64,000 nucleotides of DNA from Pseudonocardiaceae bacterium YIM PH 21723 (GTDB lineage Bacteria > Actinomycetota > Actinomycetes > Mycobacteriales > Pseudonocardiaceae): contig QZFT01000029.1 in the NCBI GenBank assembly GCA_003600225.1, forward strand, positions 1 through 64,000, read 5' to 3'. The notes under the pieces are model-generated. The model was given only the letters and a program-made list of their open reading frames with translations. It ran no database searches and had not been told where the DNA came from. Numbering within the stretch: the stretch's first letter is position 1; the number at the start of each line of letters is the position of its first letter. The translations under genes were made by a program, and so were the position numbers. Shown piece by piece: positions 33,892-42,200 of this stretch.

Positions 33892-34440
33892 ATGCTGACA
33901 CAGGTGCAGATCGACAATATCGATCGGGTTTTCGCCGTGCTGGATCTGGACGGCAACAACGAGATCACCTGGGACGACTTCGAGACGGTGACCGCGGGTC
34001 AGGCCAAGGAGGCCGGGCTGACCGTGGACGCCCCGGAGGCGCAGGCATTACTGGCCGCCTACCGGAAGGTCTGGGATTACGTCCGCGAGGTCGCGGACAC
34101 CGACAACTCGGGTGGTGTGGTCAAGTCGGAGTTCCGCGCCGGCTACTCGACGCAGCGACTGTCCGGCCCTGAACTGCTGGATCTGTGGGCCGAAGTGGCG
34201 AACCGGTGTTTCGAGCTGGCCGACCGGGACGGCGACGGTCATCTCACCGCCGAGGAGTTCGGCGCCATCTACCGGGGAGCGGGCATCGCCGATCCCGAGG
34301 TGGCGGAGACGGCCTTCGCGGAGGCTGACACCGACAGTGACCACCGGCTGGACAAGGACGAGTTCGTGGCCAATGTGCGGGGTATTTTCACCGCCACCGA
34401 GGACGCCATGAAGGGCTCACGCATGCTGCGTGGCCGGTGA
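33892..34440 (+). CDS. Four-EF-hand calcium-binding protein, paralogue 1 (calerythrin-like)
   Basis: This 182-residue soluble protein carries four EF-hand loops: DLDGNNEITWDD (about 18-29), DTDNSGGVVKSE (about 68-79), DRDGDGHLTAEE (about 110-121) and DTDSDHRLDKDE (about 144-155). Size and spacing match calerythrin of Saccharopolyspora and sarcoplasmic calcium-binding proteins. There is no signal peptide. Loop 1 ends in Asp rather than Glu. The C terminus (TATEDAMKGSRMLRG) is related to the other five copies. It is a single-gene unit with its own terminator. Confidence 0.93.
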   Translation: MLTQVQIDNIDRVFAVLDLDGNNEITWDDFETVTAGQAKEAGLTVDAPEAQALLAAYRKVWDYVREVADTDNSGGVVKSEFRAGYSTQRLSGPELLDLWAEVANRCFELADRDGDGHLTAEEFGAIYRGAGIADPEVAETAFAEADTDSDHRLDKDEFVANVRGIFTATEDAMKGSRMLRGR

Positions 34441-34454
34441 ACGTTCCATCGATC

Positions 34455-34493
34455 GGGCGGTGACGGAACCTCTCGTCACCGCCCGTTGTTTTT
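34455..34493 (+). terminator. Intrinsic terminator after EF-hand paralogue 1
   Basis: GGGCGGTGACG (34455-34465) pairs with CGTCACCGCCC (34474-34484), followed by TTGTTTTT. It starts 15 bp after the stop codon. The stem resembles that at 35686-35718 after paralogue 3. Confidence 0.92.
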
Positions 34494-34590
34494 CCTTATC
34501 CACTTGGTGGATCAATGCGACCCAATCTCACCCTGCCCGGACGTGCGCAATTCCCTAATGTCCATCGATAAGCGATGAAAGGGGCGGGGC

Positions 34591-35121
34591 ATGCTGAGCA
34601 ATCTGCAGATCAAGAACATCGATCGCACCTTCCACGTGCTGGACCAGGACCACGACGGCCGGATCGGCTGGACCGACTTCGAGGAGGCCCAGGCGGGCAT
34701 CCTGCAACAGAGTCGCCGCCCACCGGACGCACCGCAGGTCAGGAACCTGCACGACGCCTATCTCAGCGTGTGGCAACACATCCGGGACTTCGCCGACGCC
34801 GACCACGACGACCTGGTGACCGAGGCGGACTACCGGGCCGCCTACGAACAGCGGCACGGTTTCGGGGCGCAGCTGGTCGCCAAGTGGGGACGCTGCGCGG
34901 AGGCCACCTTCGACGTGCTGGACACCGACGGGGACGGCTACCTGTCCCAGTCCGAGGTCACCGCGATCTTCCTCAGCGCCGGGCTGGAGCCGGAGATCGC
35001 CAGGATGGCGTTCCGCAGCATCGACCTGGATGGCGATGGCCGGGTCGATCGCGACGAGTGGCGGCAGTCGGTGTGCAGCCATTTCACCGCCACCGAGGAC
35101 TCCATGATGAAGGGACAGTGA
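34591..35121 (+). CDS. Four-EF-hand calcium-binding protein, paralogue 2
   Basis: This 176-residue protein begins MLSNLQIKNIDRTFHVLDQD, the signature start of the array. Loops are DQDHDGRIGWTD, DADHDDLVTEAD, DTDGDGYLSQSE and DLDGDGRVDRDE. The first two end in Asp, the last two in Glu, and all retain acidic residues at positions 1, 3 and 5. It is followed after only 2 bp by paralogue 3 and is therefore co-transcribed with it. Confidence 0.93.
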   Translation: MLSNLQIKNIDRTFHVLDQDHDGRIGWTDFEEAQAGILQQSRRPPDAPQVRNLHDAYLSVWQHIRDFADADHDDLVTEADYRAAYEQRHGFGAQLVAKWGRCAEATFDVLDTDGDGYLSQSEVTAIFLSAGLEPEIARMAFRSIDLDGDGRVDRDEWRQSVCSHFTATEDSMMKGQ

Positions 35122-35123
35122 TC

Positions 35124-35669
35124 GTGCTCAGCGACCTGCAGATCGACAACATCGCCCGGGTGTTCACCGTGCTCGATCACGATGGCAACGGCCGGATCGA
35201 GTGGGCCGACTTCGAACTGGTGACCACCGGCATGGCCAGGGAATGCGGCCGGGACCCGGAATCCCCACAGGTCAAGGCATTGCTCGGGTGTTACCGGGAA
35301 ATGTGGGACTACCTCAGGGAATTCGCCGACGCCGACCGGGACGACTCGGTCACCTCGGCGGAGTTCCGCTCCGCGTACGAGCGCAGCGAGGTCTTCGCCA
35401 CCGAGCTGCGCAATCACTGGGCCCGGGTGGCCGACGCCGTGTTCACCATGGCCGATGTCGATGTGGACGGGCAGCTCACCACCGATGACCTGCTCGACCT
35501 GTACCTGGGCGCCGAGATCCCGCAGCAGATCGCGGTTCCCGGCATCCGCAGCATGACCCGGGAGGAGGGCGGCCACATCGATCGGGCCGCCTTCCGGGAC
35601 ACGGTCTGCGGTGTCTTCACCGCCACCCGGGAATCCGAGCCCGGAGGCTCCGTCCTCAAAGGTCTGTAA
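35124..35669 (+). CDS. Four-EF-hand calcium-binding protein, paralogue 3
   Basis: This 181-residue protein starts at GTG 35124 (LSDLQIDNIARVFTVLDHDG). Functional loops are DHDGNGRIEWAD, DADRDDSVTSAE and DVDVDGQLTTDD. The fourth (around REEGGHIDRAAF) has lost the first acidic ligands and probably does not bind calcium. The C terminus TATRESEPGGSVLKGL keeps the shared K-G ending. It is second gene of a two-gene unit closed by the hairpin at 35686. Confidence 0.9.
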   Translation: MLSDLQIDNIARVFTVLDHDGNGRIEWADFELVTTGMARECGRDPESPQVKALLGCYREMWDYLREFADADRDDSVTSAEFRSAYERSEVFATELRNHWARVADAVFTMADVDVDGQLTTDDLLDLYLGAEIPQQIAVPGIRSMTREEGGHIDRAAFRDTVCGVFTATRESEPGGSVLKGL

Positions 35670-35685
35670 CTCACACGCGACACAT

Positions 35686-35718
35686 CGGGCGGTGATGGGA
35701 AATTCCCATCACCGCCCG
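35686..35718 (+). terminator. Perfect palindrome after EF-hand paralogue 3
   Basis: CGGGCGGTGATGGGAA and TTCCCATCACCGCCCG form a 16-bp stem with a 1-nt centre, 16 bp past the stop codon. There is no T-run. The stem top is related to the terminator at 34455. Confidence 0.75.
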
Positions 35719-35812
35719 CTGCATCTGATCATCCGGTCGGCCGATCATCGTCATCTCGATCACCGACATCGATGTCTCTACCGTCGTTTCCGAGGCGACG
35801 AAAGGGATTCCG

Positions 35813-36346
35813 GTGCTGAGTCCACTGCAGATCCAGAACATCGACCGGATGTTCTCCGTCTTCGACCACGATGGCAACGGCCTGCTGGAGTGGGCCGACT
35901 TCGAGCTCATGCACGACGACGTCTACCGATCGTTCCCCGGAGACCCGGAATCAGTGCAGGGCGTCCGGCTGAGGACGGCGTACCAGGGCGTGTGGGACTT
36001 CCTGCGGAAATCGGCCGACAAGGACCGGGATCAGGTGGTGTCCAAGGACGAGTTCCGGGTCGCCTACGACGCGGATGCCGAGTTCTCCGTTCAGCTGGTG
36101 CGGTATTGGGAGGACGTCGCCGACGCGTTGTTCGACATCGCCGACGGGGACGCCGACGGCTACATCGACGAACCGGAACTGACCGGTATCTACACGGCAG
36201 CCCGGGTGCCCGGTGAGGTCGCCGCCATCGCGTTCCGGGCCATGGACGGCGACGGCGACGGCCGGATCGACGCCGCCGAGTGGCGGACGTCGGTGCAGGC
36301 CCTGTTCACCTCGTCCGAAGAGTCCGCACTGCTCAAGGGAGTCTGA
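35813..36346 (+). CDS. Four-EF-hand calcium-binding protein, paralogue 4
   Basis: This 177-residue protein starts at GTG 35813 (LSPLQIQNIDRMFSVFDHDG). Loops are DHDGNGLLEWAD, DKDRDQVVSKDE, DGDADGYIDEPE and DGDGDGRIDAAE, all with intact ligands. It is followed after 2 bp by paralogue 5, repeating the pair arrangement of paralogues 2 and 3, which suggests that a gene pair was duplicated. Confidence 0.93.
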   Translation: MLSPLQIQNIDRMFSVFDHDGNGLLEWADFELMHDDVYRSFPGDPESVQGVRLRTAYQGVWDFLRKSADKDRDQVVSKDEFRVAYDADAEFSVQLVRYWEDVADALFDIADGDADGYIDEPELTGIYTAARVPGEVAAIAFRAMDGDGDGRIDAAEWRTSVQALFTSSEESALLKGV

Positions 36347-36348
36347 TC

Positions 36349-36894
36349 ATGCTCAGCGACCTGCAGATCCAGAACATCGACCGGTCCTTCAACCTCTGGG
36401 ATCACGACGGCAGCGGCGGCATCGAACGGTCCGATGTGGACCGTGTGAGCTTCGGCATCGTCCGCTCGTGTGGACGTGACGAGGAGTCCGCCGAGGCCAC
36501 GGCGCTGGTGGCGGCCTACCTGGAGATCTTCACCTTCATCATCGACGCGGCGGACAAGAACCAGGACCAGGTGGTGACCAGGCAGGAGTACCGGGACGCC
36601 CATGAGGCCAACCAGGACTTCGCCTCGGAACTGCTGACCCGCTGGGACCTGGTGTGCGACGCGATCTTCGCCGTGGCCGACCGGGACGGAGACGGCAGGC
36701 TCGGCCTGGAGGATGTGGTCGACATCTACGCGGGCCTGGAGACACCGCGGCAGGTGGCCGTCGACGGGTTCCCGAACCTGGACCTGGACGGCGACGGCTA
36801 CATCGACGGGAACGAGTGGCGGCAGGCGATCCGGGGCGTGTTCACGGCCGATGACGAATCGGCGCGTGGTGCCGCGATGTTCAAGGGCGTGTGA
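36349..36894 (+). CDS. Four-EF-hand calcium-binding protein, paralogue 5
   Basis: This 181-residue protein starts MLSDLQIQNIDRSFNLWDHD. Loops are DHDGSGGIERSD, DKNQDQVVTRQE, DRDGDGRLGLED and DLDGDGYIDGNE. It ends DESARGAAMFKGV. It is coupled to paralogue 4 and closed by the hairpin at 36901. It is cytosolic by lack of a signal peptide; a buffering or sensing role for calcium is known for the family but not shown here. Confidence 0.93.
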   Translation: MLSDLQIQNIDRSFNLWDHDGSGGIERSDVDRVSFGIVRSCGRDEESAEATALVAAYLEIFTFIIDAADKNQDQVVTRQEYRDAHEANQDFASELLTRWDLVCDAIFAVADRDGDGRLGLEDVVDIYAGLETPRQVAVDGFPNLDLDGDGYIDGNEWRQAIRGVFTADDESARGAAMFKGV

Positions 36895-36900
36895 TGCCGG

Positions 36901-36931
36901 CCGGGGGCGTCCTCATCGGGGATGCCCCCGG
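36901..36931. terminator. Hairpin terminator between EF-hand paralogue 5 and the converging small membrane gene
   Basis: CCGGGGGC (36901-36908) pairs with GCCCCCGG (36924-36931), between stop codons at 36894 and 36938. It can serve both converging genes. Confidence 0.75.
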
Positions 36932-36937
36932 TACTCG

Positions 36938-37255
36938 TCAGGCGGCGTCTCGAAACTGAATGGCGCGAGCCAGTTCCTCCGCAGTCGGCTCGTAGCTGGC
37001 CTGCGGCCGGTGCGGGCCGTCCGGCTTGAAGGAGTACCAGGTGAGCGCGCCGGCGAAGGGCAGCAGGATCACCGCGGCGAGCCAGAGGCGCTCTGCCTTG
37101 TCGGTCAGGTCATCGCAACGCCAGATGTCGCGGCAGGCGAAGAACATCAGCGGCAGGTAGACGGGAACCAGCACGCCGACGGCGAACAGGGTCATCAGAC
37201 TGAACGGGCTCTCCCCGGAGGCCGCCTGGGCCGCCAGGGCTAAGTGCGAGGACAT
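36938..37255 (-). CDS. Small membrane protein with PLDc_N-like segment
   Basis: This 105-residue protein starts at ATG 37255. Two hydrophobic helices (SLMTLFAVGVLVPVYLPLMF, about 19-38, and LWLAAVILLPFAGALTWYSF, about 57-76) surround a polar turn RDIWRCDDLTDKAER. The two-helix layout ending in a W-Y-x-x-K/R-P motif resembles the phospholipase D nuclease N-terminal (PLDc_N) domain found alone in many small actinobacterial proteins. Its function is unknown. It converges with the EF-hand pair. Confidence 0.75.
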   Translation of the reverse strand: MSSHLALAAQAASGESPFSLMTLFAVGVLVPVYLPLMFFACRDIWRCDDLTDKAERLWLAAVILLPFAGALTWYSFKPDGPHRPQASYEPTAEELARAIQFRDAA

Positions 37256-37521
37256 CGAACTTCCAGACGTGGTTGCGGTCAGGGCCGACCTTGACCGTAT
37301 GCAGGGCCGCGCGGCGATGCGTCTACCTTGCGTTGACAGTGGACTGGAGGGATGGGGGCATCGCGCCGCCGGACACCGCGCGCGCCCCCGACGCGCGCAC
37401 GGTGTCCGGCGGTCGGCCTGTGAATGCCACAGGCCTTGCGTTGCCAAACCTCAGGGCTCAATCGTCGCACTGATTTCAGCATCCGGCACCGTGATTTCAT
37501 CCCAACGGCGGCAGCCCGGCT

Positions 37522-37950
37522 TCAGTCGTCGTTGCTACTGCGGCGTAAGCGCTTCACCTGCGACCGCCGGCTCTTCGCGGCCAGCCGGCGTTCCTTGGAG
37601 CCCCGGCTCGGCTTGGTCGGCCTGCGTGGCGGTGGTGGCGGCGCCAGTGCGGTCCGCAGCAGCTCGGCGAGCCGGGTGCGCGCGGCACCGCGGTTCTGCC
37701 ACTGGCTGCGATGCTCCGCGGCACTGATCGTGAGCACGCCGTCGGTGAGCCGGGAGCCCAGCCGCTGCACCGCCCTGGACAGCTGTAGTTCGGTGAGCGC
37801 GGTCGTGCCCGCCAGGTCGAAGACGAGCTCCACCCGGCTGTCGGTCGTATTGACCGACTGCCCGCCGGGGCCGGAGGACCGGGAGAACCGTTCCAGTAGT
37901 TCGGCGCCCGGGATCACCACCGACTCGGTAACTCGCAGATCCTGTGCCAC
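37522..37950 (-). CDS. arfB: Peptidyl-tRNA hydrolase ArfB (GGQ release factor-like)
   Basis: This 142-residue protein starts at GTG 37950. The catalytic GGQ lies in SRSSGPGGQSVNTTDSRVEL (about 24-43), and the basic C-terminal tail (PPPRRPTKPSRGSKERRLAA and further Arg/Lys) is the ArfB/YaeJ element that enters the empty mRNA channel of stalled ribosomes. It lacks the codon-recognition domain of RF1/RF2. It rescues non-stop ribosomes. It stands between two unrelated genes; the 266 bp downstream shows nothing clear. Confidence 0.93.
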   Translation of the reverse strand: MAQDLRVTESVVIPGAELLERFSRSSGPGGQSVNTTDSRVELVFDLAGTTALTELQLSRAVQRLGSRLTDGVLTISAAEHRSQWQNRGAARTRLAELLRTALAPPPPPRRPTKPSRGSKERRLAAKSRRSQVKRLRRSSNDD

Positions 37951-38094
37951 CCGGCAAGCCTAAGCCCTCCGAGTGGTCGTGGCACCCGATTTACACTCAC
38001 CGTGACCTGCGCAGACACCTTCGCGGGACTTCGCCGGGCGCCCGTTCGGCAGTAGCGTGGAAAGGGGTTTCGCCGACGGCACGCGGAGGCGGTC

Positions 38095-38622
38095 ATGCTG
38101 AACAAAGCACAGGTCAGCAACGTCAGCAAGCTGTTCGACGTGTACGACCTCGACGGCAACGGCGTCATCGAGTGGGTCGATTTCGCGCGGGTCGTCGACG
38201 GGATCATCGACGGCCTCAACCAGGGACCGTTCTCGCCCTGGCCGGTACGCATGCTCCGGGCCTATCGGCGCTGGTGGAACGCCATCCGGGACGTCGCGGA
38301 CGGCAACAGCGACGGCGGGGTCACCCGGGCCGAGTTCCTGCTGGCGGCGGAGACCGGCCTGCTGCGTGACTCGGAGTTCATGAACGCCTTCCTGGACGCG
38401 GCGGAGACCGTGTTCGACGCCGCCGATGCGGACGACGACGGGATGCTCGCGCTCAGCGAGGTGCTGGGCCTGTGCCAGTCGGCCGGCTTCGAGGACGACG
38501 AACTCATCGGCACCGTGTTCTACCGGCTGGACCGCGACCACGACGGCCGGATCTCGCTGGCGGAGTGGCAGGCCGCCGCGCGCGCCATCTACACGGCGGA
38601 CACCCCGCACCTGGTCGGCTGA
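38095..38622 (+). CDS. Four-EF-hand calcium-binding protein, paralogue 6
   Basis: This 175-residue protein starts at ATG 38095 after GGAGG (MLNKAQVSNVSKLFDVYDLD). Loops are DLDGNGVIEWVD, DGNSDGGVTRAE, DADDDGMLALSE and DRDHDGRISLAE. It is the most diverged copy and is separated from the other five by 1.2 kb. Its ending (IYTADTPHLVG) differs from the K-G tails of the array, suggesting an older duplication. Confidence 0.93.
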   Translation: MLNKAQVSNVSKLFDVYDLDGNGVIEWVDFARVVDGIIDGLNQGPFSPWPVRMLRAYRRWWNAIRDVADGNSDGGVTRAEFLLAAETGLLRDSEFMNAFLDAAETVFDAADADDDGMLALSEVLGLCQSAGFEDDELIGTVFYRLDRDHDGRISLAEWQAAARAIYTADTPHLVG

Positions 38623-38643
38623 CCAGGCGCGGGGCGAGCCGGC

Positions 38644-40008
38644 TCAGAACCGCTGCTGGGTCTGGGCGTTGAACTGGGTCCAGCCGGGGTCCTCGGTGTC
38701 CAGGCCGGTGACCTTGATGACGTCCAGGCCCTTCTGGATGTCGCTGGAGTAGATGTAGCCGTTGTAGTAGTACGCGGACCAGGAGCCGCCGGTCTTCAGC
38801 ACTGCGGGGTCCAGCGGGCCGCGGTCGAAGTAGCCGATCTCCACCGGCTTGGCCGCGTCGGTGAAGTCCATAATGGACACTCCGCCCTGGTACCAGGCCT
38901 GCACCATGATGTCCCTGTCGTGCACCGGGATCAGCGATCCGTTGTGCGCGACGCAGTTCTCGGTGTCCGCCTGGTAGCGCGGAATCTTGTAGTAGCTGAC
39001 GAACTTCAGCTTGCGGTCCTTGGTGATCTCGTAGATCCCGTCCGCACCGTGCTCCGGGCCGGTCTTCTCATTGCAGGTGGCGGCGCCACCGCCACCCAGC
39101 TCGTCGGTGTAGACCACCTTGGTGCCGTCATTGCTGAAGGTCGCCGAGTGCCAGAACGCGAAGTTCTTGTCGTCCCGCACCCGGTCCAGCACCTTCGGCG
39201 CCTCCCGCTCGGAGATGTCCAGCAGCAGGCCATCGCCCATGCACGCGCCCGCGGCGAGGTCCTCGTCGAGGAAGACGGTCACGTCGTGGCAGCCGGTGCT
39301 GTTGGTCGGCGGACCGGACGGTTCGAACATGACCGGTTTCGCGGTCACCTTCGACTGCGCCGGGTTGTCCAAGGGGACCCGCACCACGGAGAGGTAGTTG
39401 TGCGGCGGCTTGCAGTTCGGGAACTTGTCCGAGGGGGAGTACGACGAGATGTACAGGAAGTCGTACTTGCCCTTCTCGTTTCCGTTGCCGGGCACCAGGG
39501 TGTGCGTGTGCGAGCCGCAGTCGGTGGCCACCGCCGCGACCTTCTTCGGGTTCGCCTTGTCGCTGATGTCGAAGATCTTGATGCCCTCCCACGCGTCCGG
39601 CTTGTCCGCCGTGCTGGGCAGGCTGTCGCAGGAGTCGTTGGTGCGCGGGTAATCCGTGGACAGGTAGAGCAGGTTCCCGCTCACCGAGATGTCGTTCTGC
39701 CCGCCCGCGCACTGCACCTGGCTGGTGATCTTCGGCTTGGCCGGATCGGCGATGTCGTAGACGACGAAGCCGTCGTAGTTGCCGGCGAAGGCGTAGTGGT
39801 CCTGGAAGGCGATGTCGGTCCCGAAGGACGTCTGCTTGTCCATGGGCGGCTGTTTCGGCAGGTTGGCGACGTGTTGCACATTCGGGCTCGTCACCACCGT
39901 GCCGGCGGGCGGTATCTCCGCACTGACCGGAGATACCAGCAGGGTAAAGCTTGAAAAAATAGCGGTTGCGGTGAAAAGCGACCGCCTGACATATGGCCGG
40001 TTGACCAT
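38644..40008 (-). CDS. Secreted LVIVD-repeat protein
   Basis: This 454-residue protein has a signal peptide (SLFTATAIFSSFTLLVSPVS, cleavage near 30). Several LVIVD-type blades follow, for example GFVVYDIADPAKPKITSQVQ, IKIFDISDKANPKKVAAV and LLLDISEREAPKVLDRV, forming a likely beta-propeller. Paired cysteines suit an extracytoplasmic protein. It is divergent from the DUF305 gene, a pairing I recall from other actinomycetes. The function is unknown; a surface or metal-related role is an inference. Confidence 0.88.
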   Translation of the reverse strand: MVNRPYVRRSLFTATAIFSSFTLLVSPVSAEIPPAGTVVTSPNVQHVANLPKQPPMDKQTSFGTDIAFQDHYAFAGNYDGFVVYDIADPAKPKITSQVQCAGGQNDISVSGNLLYLSTDYPRTNDSCDSLPSTADKPDAWEGIKIFDISDKANPKKVAAVATDCGSHTHTLVPGNGNEKGKYDFLYISSYSPSDKFPNCKPPHNYLSVVRVPLDNPAQSKVTAKPVMFEPSGPPTNSTGCHDVTVFLDEDLAAGACMGDGLLLDISEREAPKVLDRVRDDKNFAFWHSATFSNDGTKVVYTDELGGGGAATCNEKTGPEHGADGIYEITKDRKLKFVSYYKIPRYQADTENCVAHNGSLIPVHDRDIMVQAWYQGGVSIMDFTDAAKPVEIGYFDRGPLDPAVLKTGGSWSAYYYNGYIYSSDIQKGLDVIKVTGLDTEDPGWTQFNAQTQQRF

Positions 40009-40166
40009 ATTAGCTACCTCCCCCGGACACGGAAGATTGTCGTTCCAGGTTGCAGCATGTTCAAGTCGACCGCTGAATAACAGCCCCCATTTGAACTATT
40101 TCTGCTTCTTCGCCGGATACGTACTGTGAGGACACCGTTATCGTGGGGCCGGAGGTGCCTTAACTT

Positions 40167-40766
40167 ATGACTGGTCGGCGATTTTTGACACTTCTTGGAG
40201 CGTTGCCGCTGGTAGGCGTGGTACTGATGATCATCTTCGCTGGCGCGCATAATACTGGCGAATATTCGGTTCGGCAGCATGACGTTGTTCCTGCCGAACA
40301 GGCTTCCGCTGAGCCGGATATGGATGATGTGCACTACCTGCAGATGATGATTATGCATCACCGGCAGGCGCTGGAAATGACAGCGTTGGCACCGGGTCGT
40401 GTGCTGGATCCGCGAGTGAAATCGATTGCCAAGCGAATTGAGGTCGGTCAGGGCCCGGAGATCGACATGATGTCGGCCTGGCTCACCGACCATGGCCAGC
40501 GCGTTCCCGCGCCGGACGAGAAGCCGCACCACCCGATGCCCGGCATGGCCACGCCGGAGCAGATGGCCGCGCTCAAGGCGTCGTCCGGGGCGGAGTACGA
40601 CCGGCAGTTCCTGCAGCTGATGATCACGCATCACCAGGGCGCGATCACCATGGTCGAGGATGACCGGCCGAAGCTCAGCGATGAGCAGGTCAAGCAGATG
40701 GCCGACGACGTGATCCCCTCGCAGTCCGCGGAAATCCAGCGGATGAAGGAGATTCAGGGTATGTGA
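40167..40766 (+). CDS. DUF305 domain protein, membrane-anchored or secreted
   Basis: This 199-residue protein has an N-terminal hydrophobic segment (LTLLGALPLVGVVLMIIFAG, about 8-27) and a DUF305 four-helix domain with two His-rich motifs, MMIMHHRQALEMTALA (about 58-73) and LMITHHQGAITMVED (about 150-164). Met and His clustering is typical of copper-associated proteins of this family. It starts at ATG 40167 after GGAGG, about 12 bases upstream. It is divergent from the LVIVD gene. Confidence 0.9.
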   Translation: MTGRRFLTLLGALPLVGVVLMIIFAGAHNTGEYSVRQHDVVPAEQASAEPDMDDVHYLQMMIMHHRQALEMTALAPGRVLDPRVKSIAKRIEVGQGPEIDMMSAWLTDHGQRVPAPDEKPHHPMPGMATPEQMAALKASSGAEYDRQFLQLMITHHQGAITMVEDDRPKLSDEQVKQMADDVIPSQSAEIQRMKEIQGM

Positions 40767-40869
40767 TCTACGGGTCGTCCAGTGTGGACCAGGTTCCGTA
40801 AACATGATCGGGATTGGTAGCTTGATCCCTGATCTTTGCGGATTCCGTTGCGCGCACTGGAGGAACGAC

Positions 40870-41547
40870 ATGAGCCCACAGCTGAAGAAGCTGTTACCGG
40901 TCGTCGTCTTCGCCTTGATCGTGCTCGGTGTGTTCGCTGTGCACAAGGGAATCCTTCCGGATCCGACCGGCACGATCTCCACGTCCGAGGGCCCGGCTCC
41001 CACGGTGGGGCACAACGATCCGGCGACCGCGAAGCAGCAGCTGGCGGCGTTGACCGTGGCCGCCGAAGGTTCGATGGCGGGTTACTCGCGGGAGAAGTTC
41101 CAGCACTGGATCACCCAGGACGGCAAGTGCGACACCCGGGAAACGGTGATCAAGCGCGACGGCACGGACGTGCAGGTGGACGCCGCGTGCAAGGCGACCA
41201 GCGGCACCTGGTTCAGCCCGTACGACGACAAGAAGATCACCAAGGCGACCGAGCTGGACATCGACCACTGGGTTCCGCTGGCCGCCGCGTGGCGCAGCGG
41301 CGCGAAGCAGTGGACCGACGAGCAGCGCAAGCAGTTCGCCAACGACCTCACCCATCACCAGTTGATCGCGGTGAGCGCGGCCTCCAACCGGTCCAAGGGT
41401 GACCAGTCCCCGGACACCTGGAAGCCGCCGTCGACCGGGTTCTGGTGCGTGTACGCCAGCAACTGGGTCGAGGTGAAGTCCGTCTACGGCCTGACCATCA
41501 ACCCGGCGGAGAAGACCGCGCTGACGGAGATGCTCGGCCGCTGCTGA
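40870..41547 (+). CDS. HNH endonuclease-fold protein, membrane-anchored (GmrSD C-terminal/DUF1524-like)
   Basis: This 225-residue protein has an N-terminal helix (LLPVVVFALIVLGVFAV, about 9-25) and an extracytoplasmic domain. The HNH core is ELDIDHWVPLAAAWRSGA (about 132-149) with the His metal motif, then LIAVSAASNRSKGDQSPDTW with Asn and Lys/His-type residues, and four cysteines that can form disulfides. Such secreted HNH proteins are widespread in actinomycetes and probably act as nucleases. It starts at ATG 40870 after GGAGGAA. Confidence 0.9.
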   Translation: MSPQLKKLLPVVVFALIVLGVFAVHKGILPDPTGTISTSEGPAPTVGHNDPATAKQQLAALTVAAEGSMAGYSREKFQHWITQDGKCDTRETVIKRDGTDVQVDAACKATSGTWFSPYDDKKITKATELDIDHWVPLAAAWRSGAKQWTDEQRKQFANDLTHHQLIAVSAASNRSKGDQSPDTWKPPSTGFWCVYASNWVEVKSVYGLTINPAEKTALTEMLGRC

Positions 41548-41570
41548 GTTGTCGGGGTCGGGTCTGGCTG

Positions 41571-42135
41571 TTGTCGAAAGAGGGCTTTGGAGGGGGAGAC
41601 GGGCTGGGTGGCCGGTCTTTCCTGCCTGGCTGTCTGGTGGGGGCACGCCGGACTGGCTGTTCGGGGCCTTCGGGGTGACTGGGCGTGGTCGGAAATCCCG
41701 ACTGGTGGTGGTTTCTGGGGGTTCTGCGGGGCTGAGGTCACGGGCTGTGTCGATCATGGGCATCTCGGTCTGGCGAGAACCGGCGACGGGGCGTTCAGTC
41801 CACTGTGGACGAATTGATTGTTCCGGGTTAAAGACGTTTTCGAGGCCCTAGATAGGTCTTTAACCAGGAACAATCCCACCCCGTTCACCCACAAGAACAC
41901 CGCACGCCACAGCAACCCCACCAGCCCCGCGCAAGTCCGCGCCAAAGTGATCAAGCCCCGAAGGCCCCGAAAAGCCAGTCCGGCGTGCCCCCACCCAACA
42001 CGCCGGCAGGAAAGACGGGCCACCCCACCCAACACGCCGGCAGGAAAGACGGGCCACCCCACCCAACACGCCGGCAGGAAAGACGCCCCCGAAACCCGTC
42101 TCCCCCTCCAAAGCCATCTTTCGCCAACAACCAAG
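41571..42135. repeat. Composite palindromic element, left copy (family B)
   Basis: About 565 bp with complementary ends. The left end (cgaaagagggctttggaggg, then gagacgggct, gtctttcctgcc, ggggcacgccggactgg) is the reverse complement of the right end. The centre is a hairpin (41817-41874): ATTGTTCCgGGTTAAAGAC and GTCTTTAACCaGGAACAAT. The right arm contains a 34-bp tandem (starting 42001, 42035, 42069). It starts 24 bp after the HNH stop codon and fills the gap to 42201. Its near-identical inverted partner is at 50158-50662. Confidence 0.9.
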
Positions 42136-42200
42136 AAGCACCCCGACGGCCGCCCAACCGCCAGACGCCCCCCCGCCCCCGCCCATGAGATGCTGGTGCC

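Noticed and set aside
41987-42090. Possible CRISPR-like array (34-bp period)
   Set aside because: The repeats are contiguous without unique spacers and lie inside the composite repeat; no cas genes are near.
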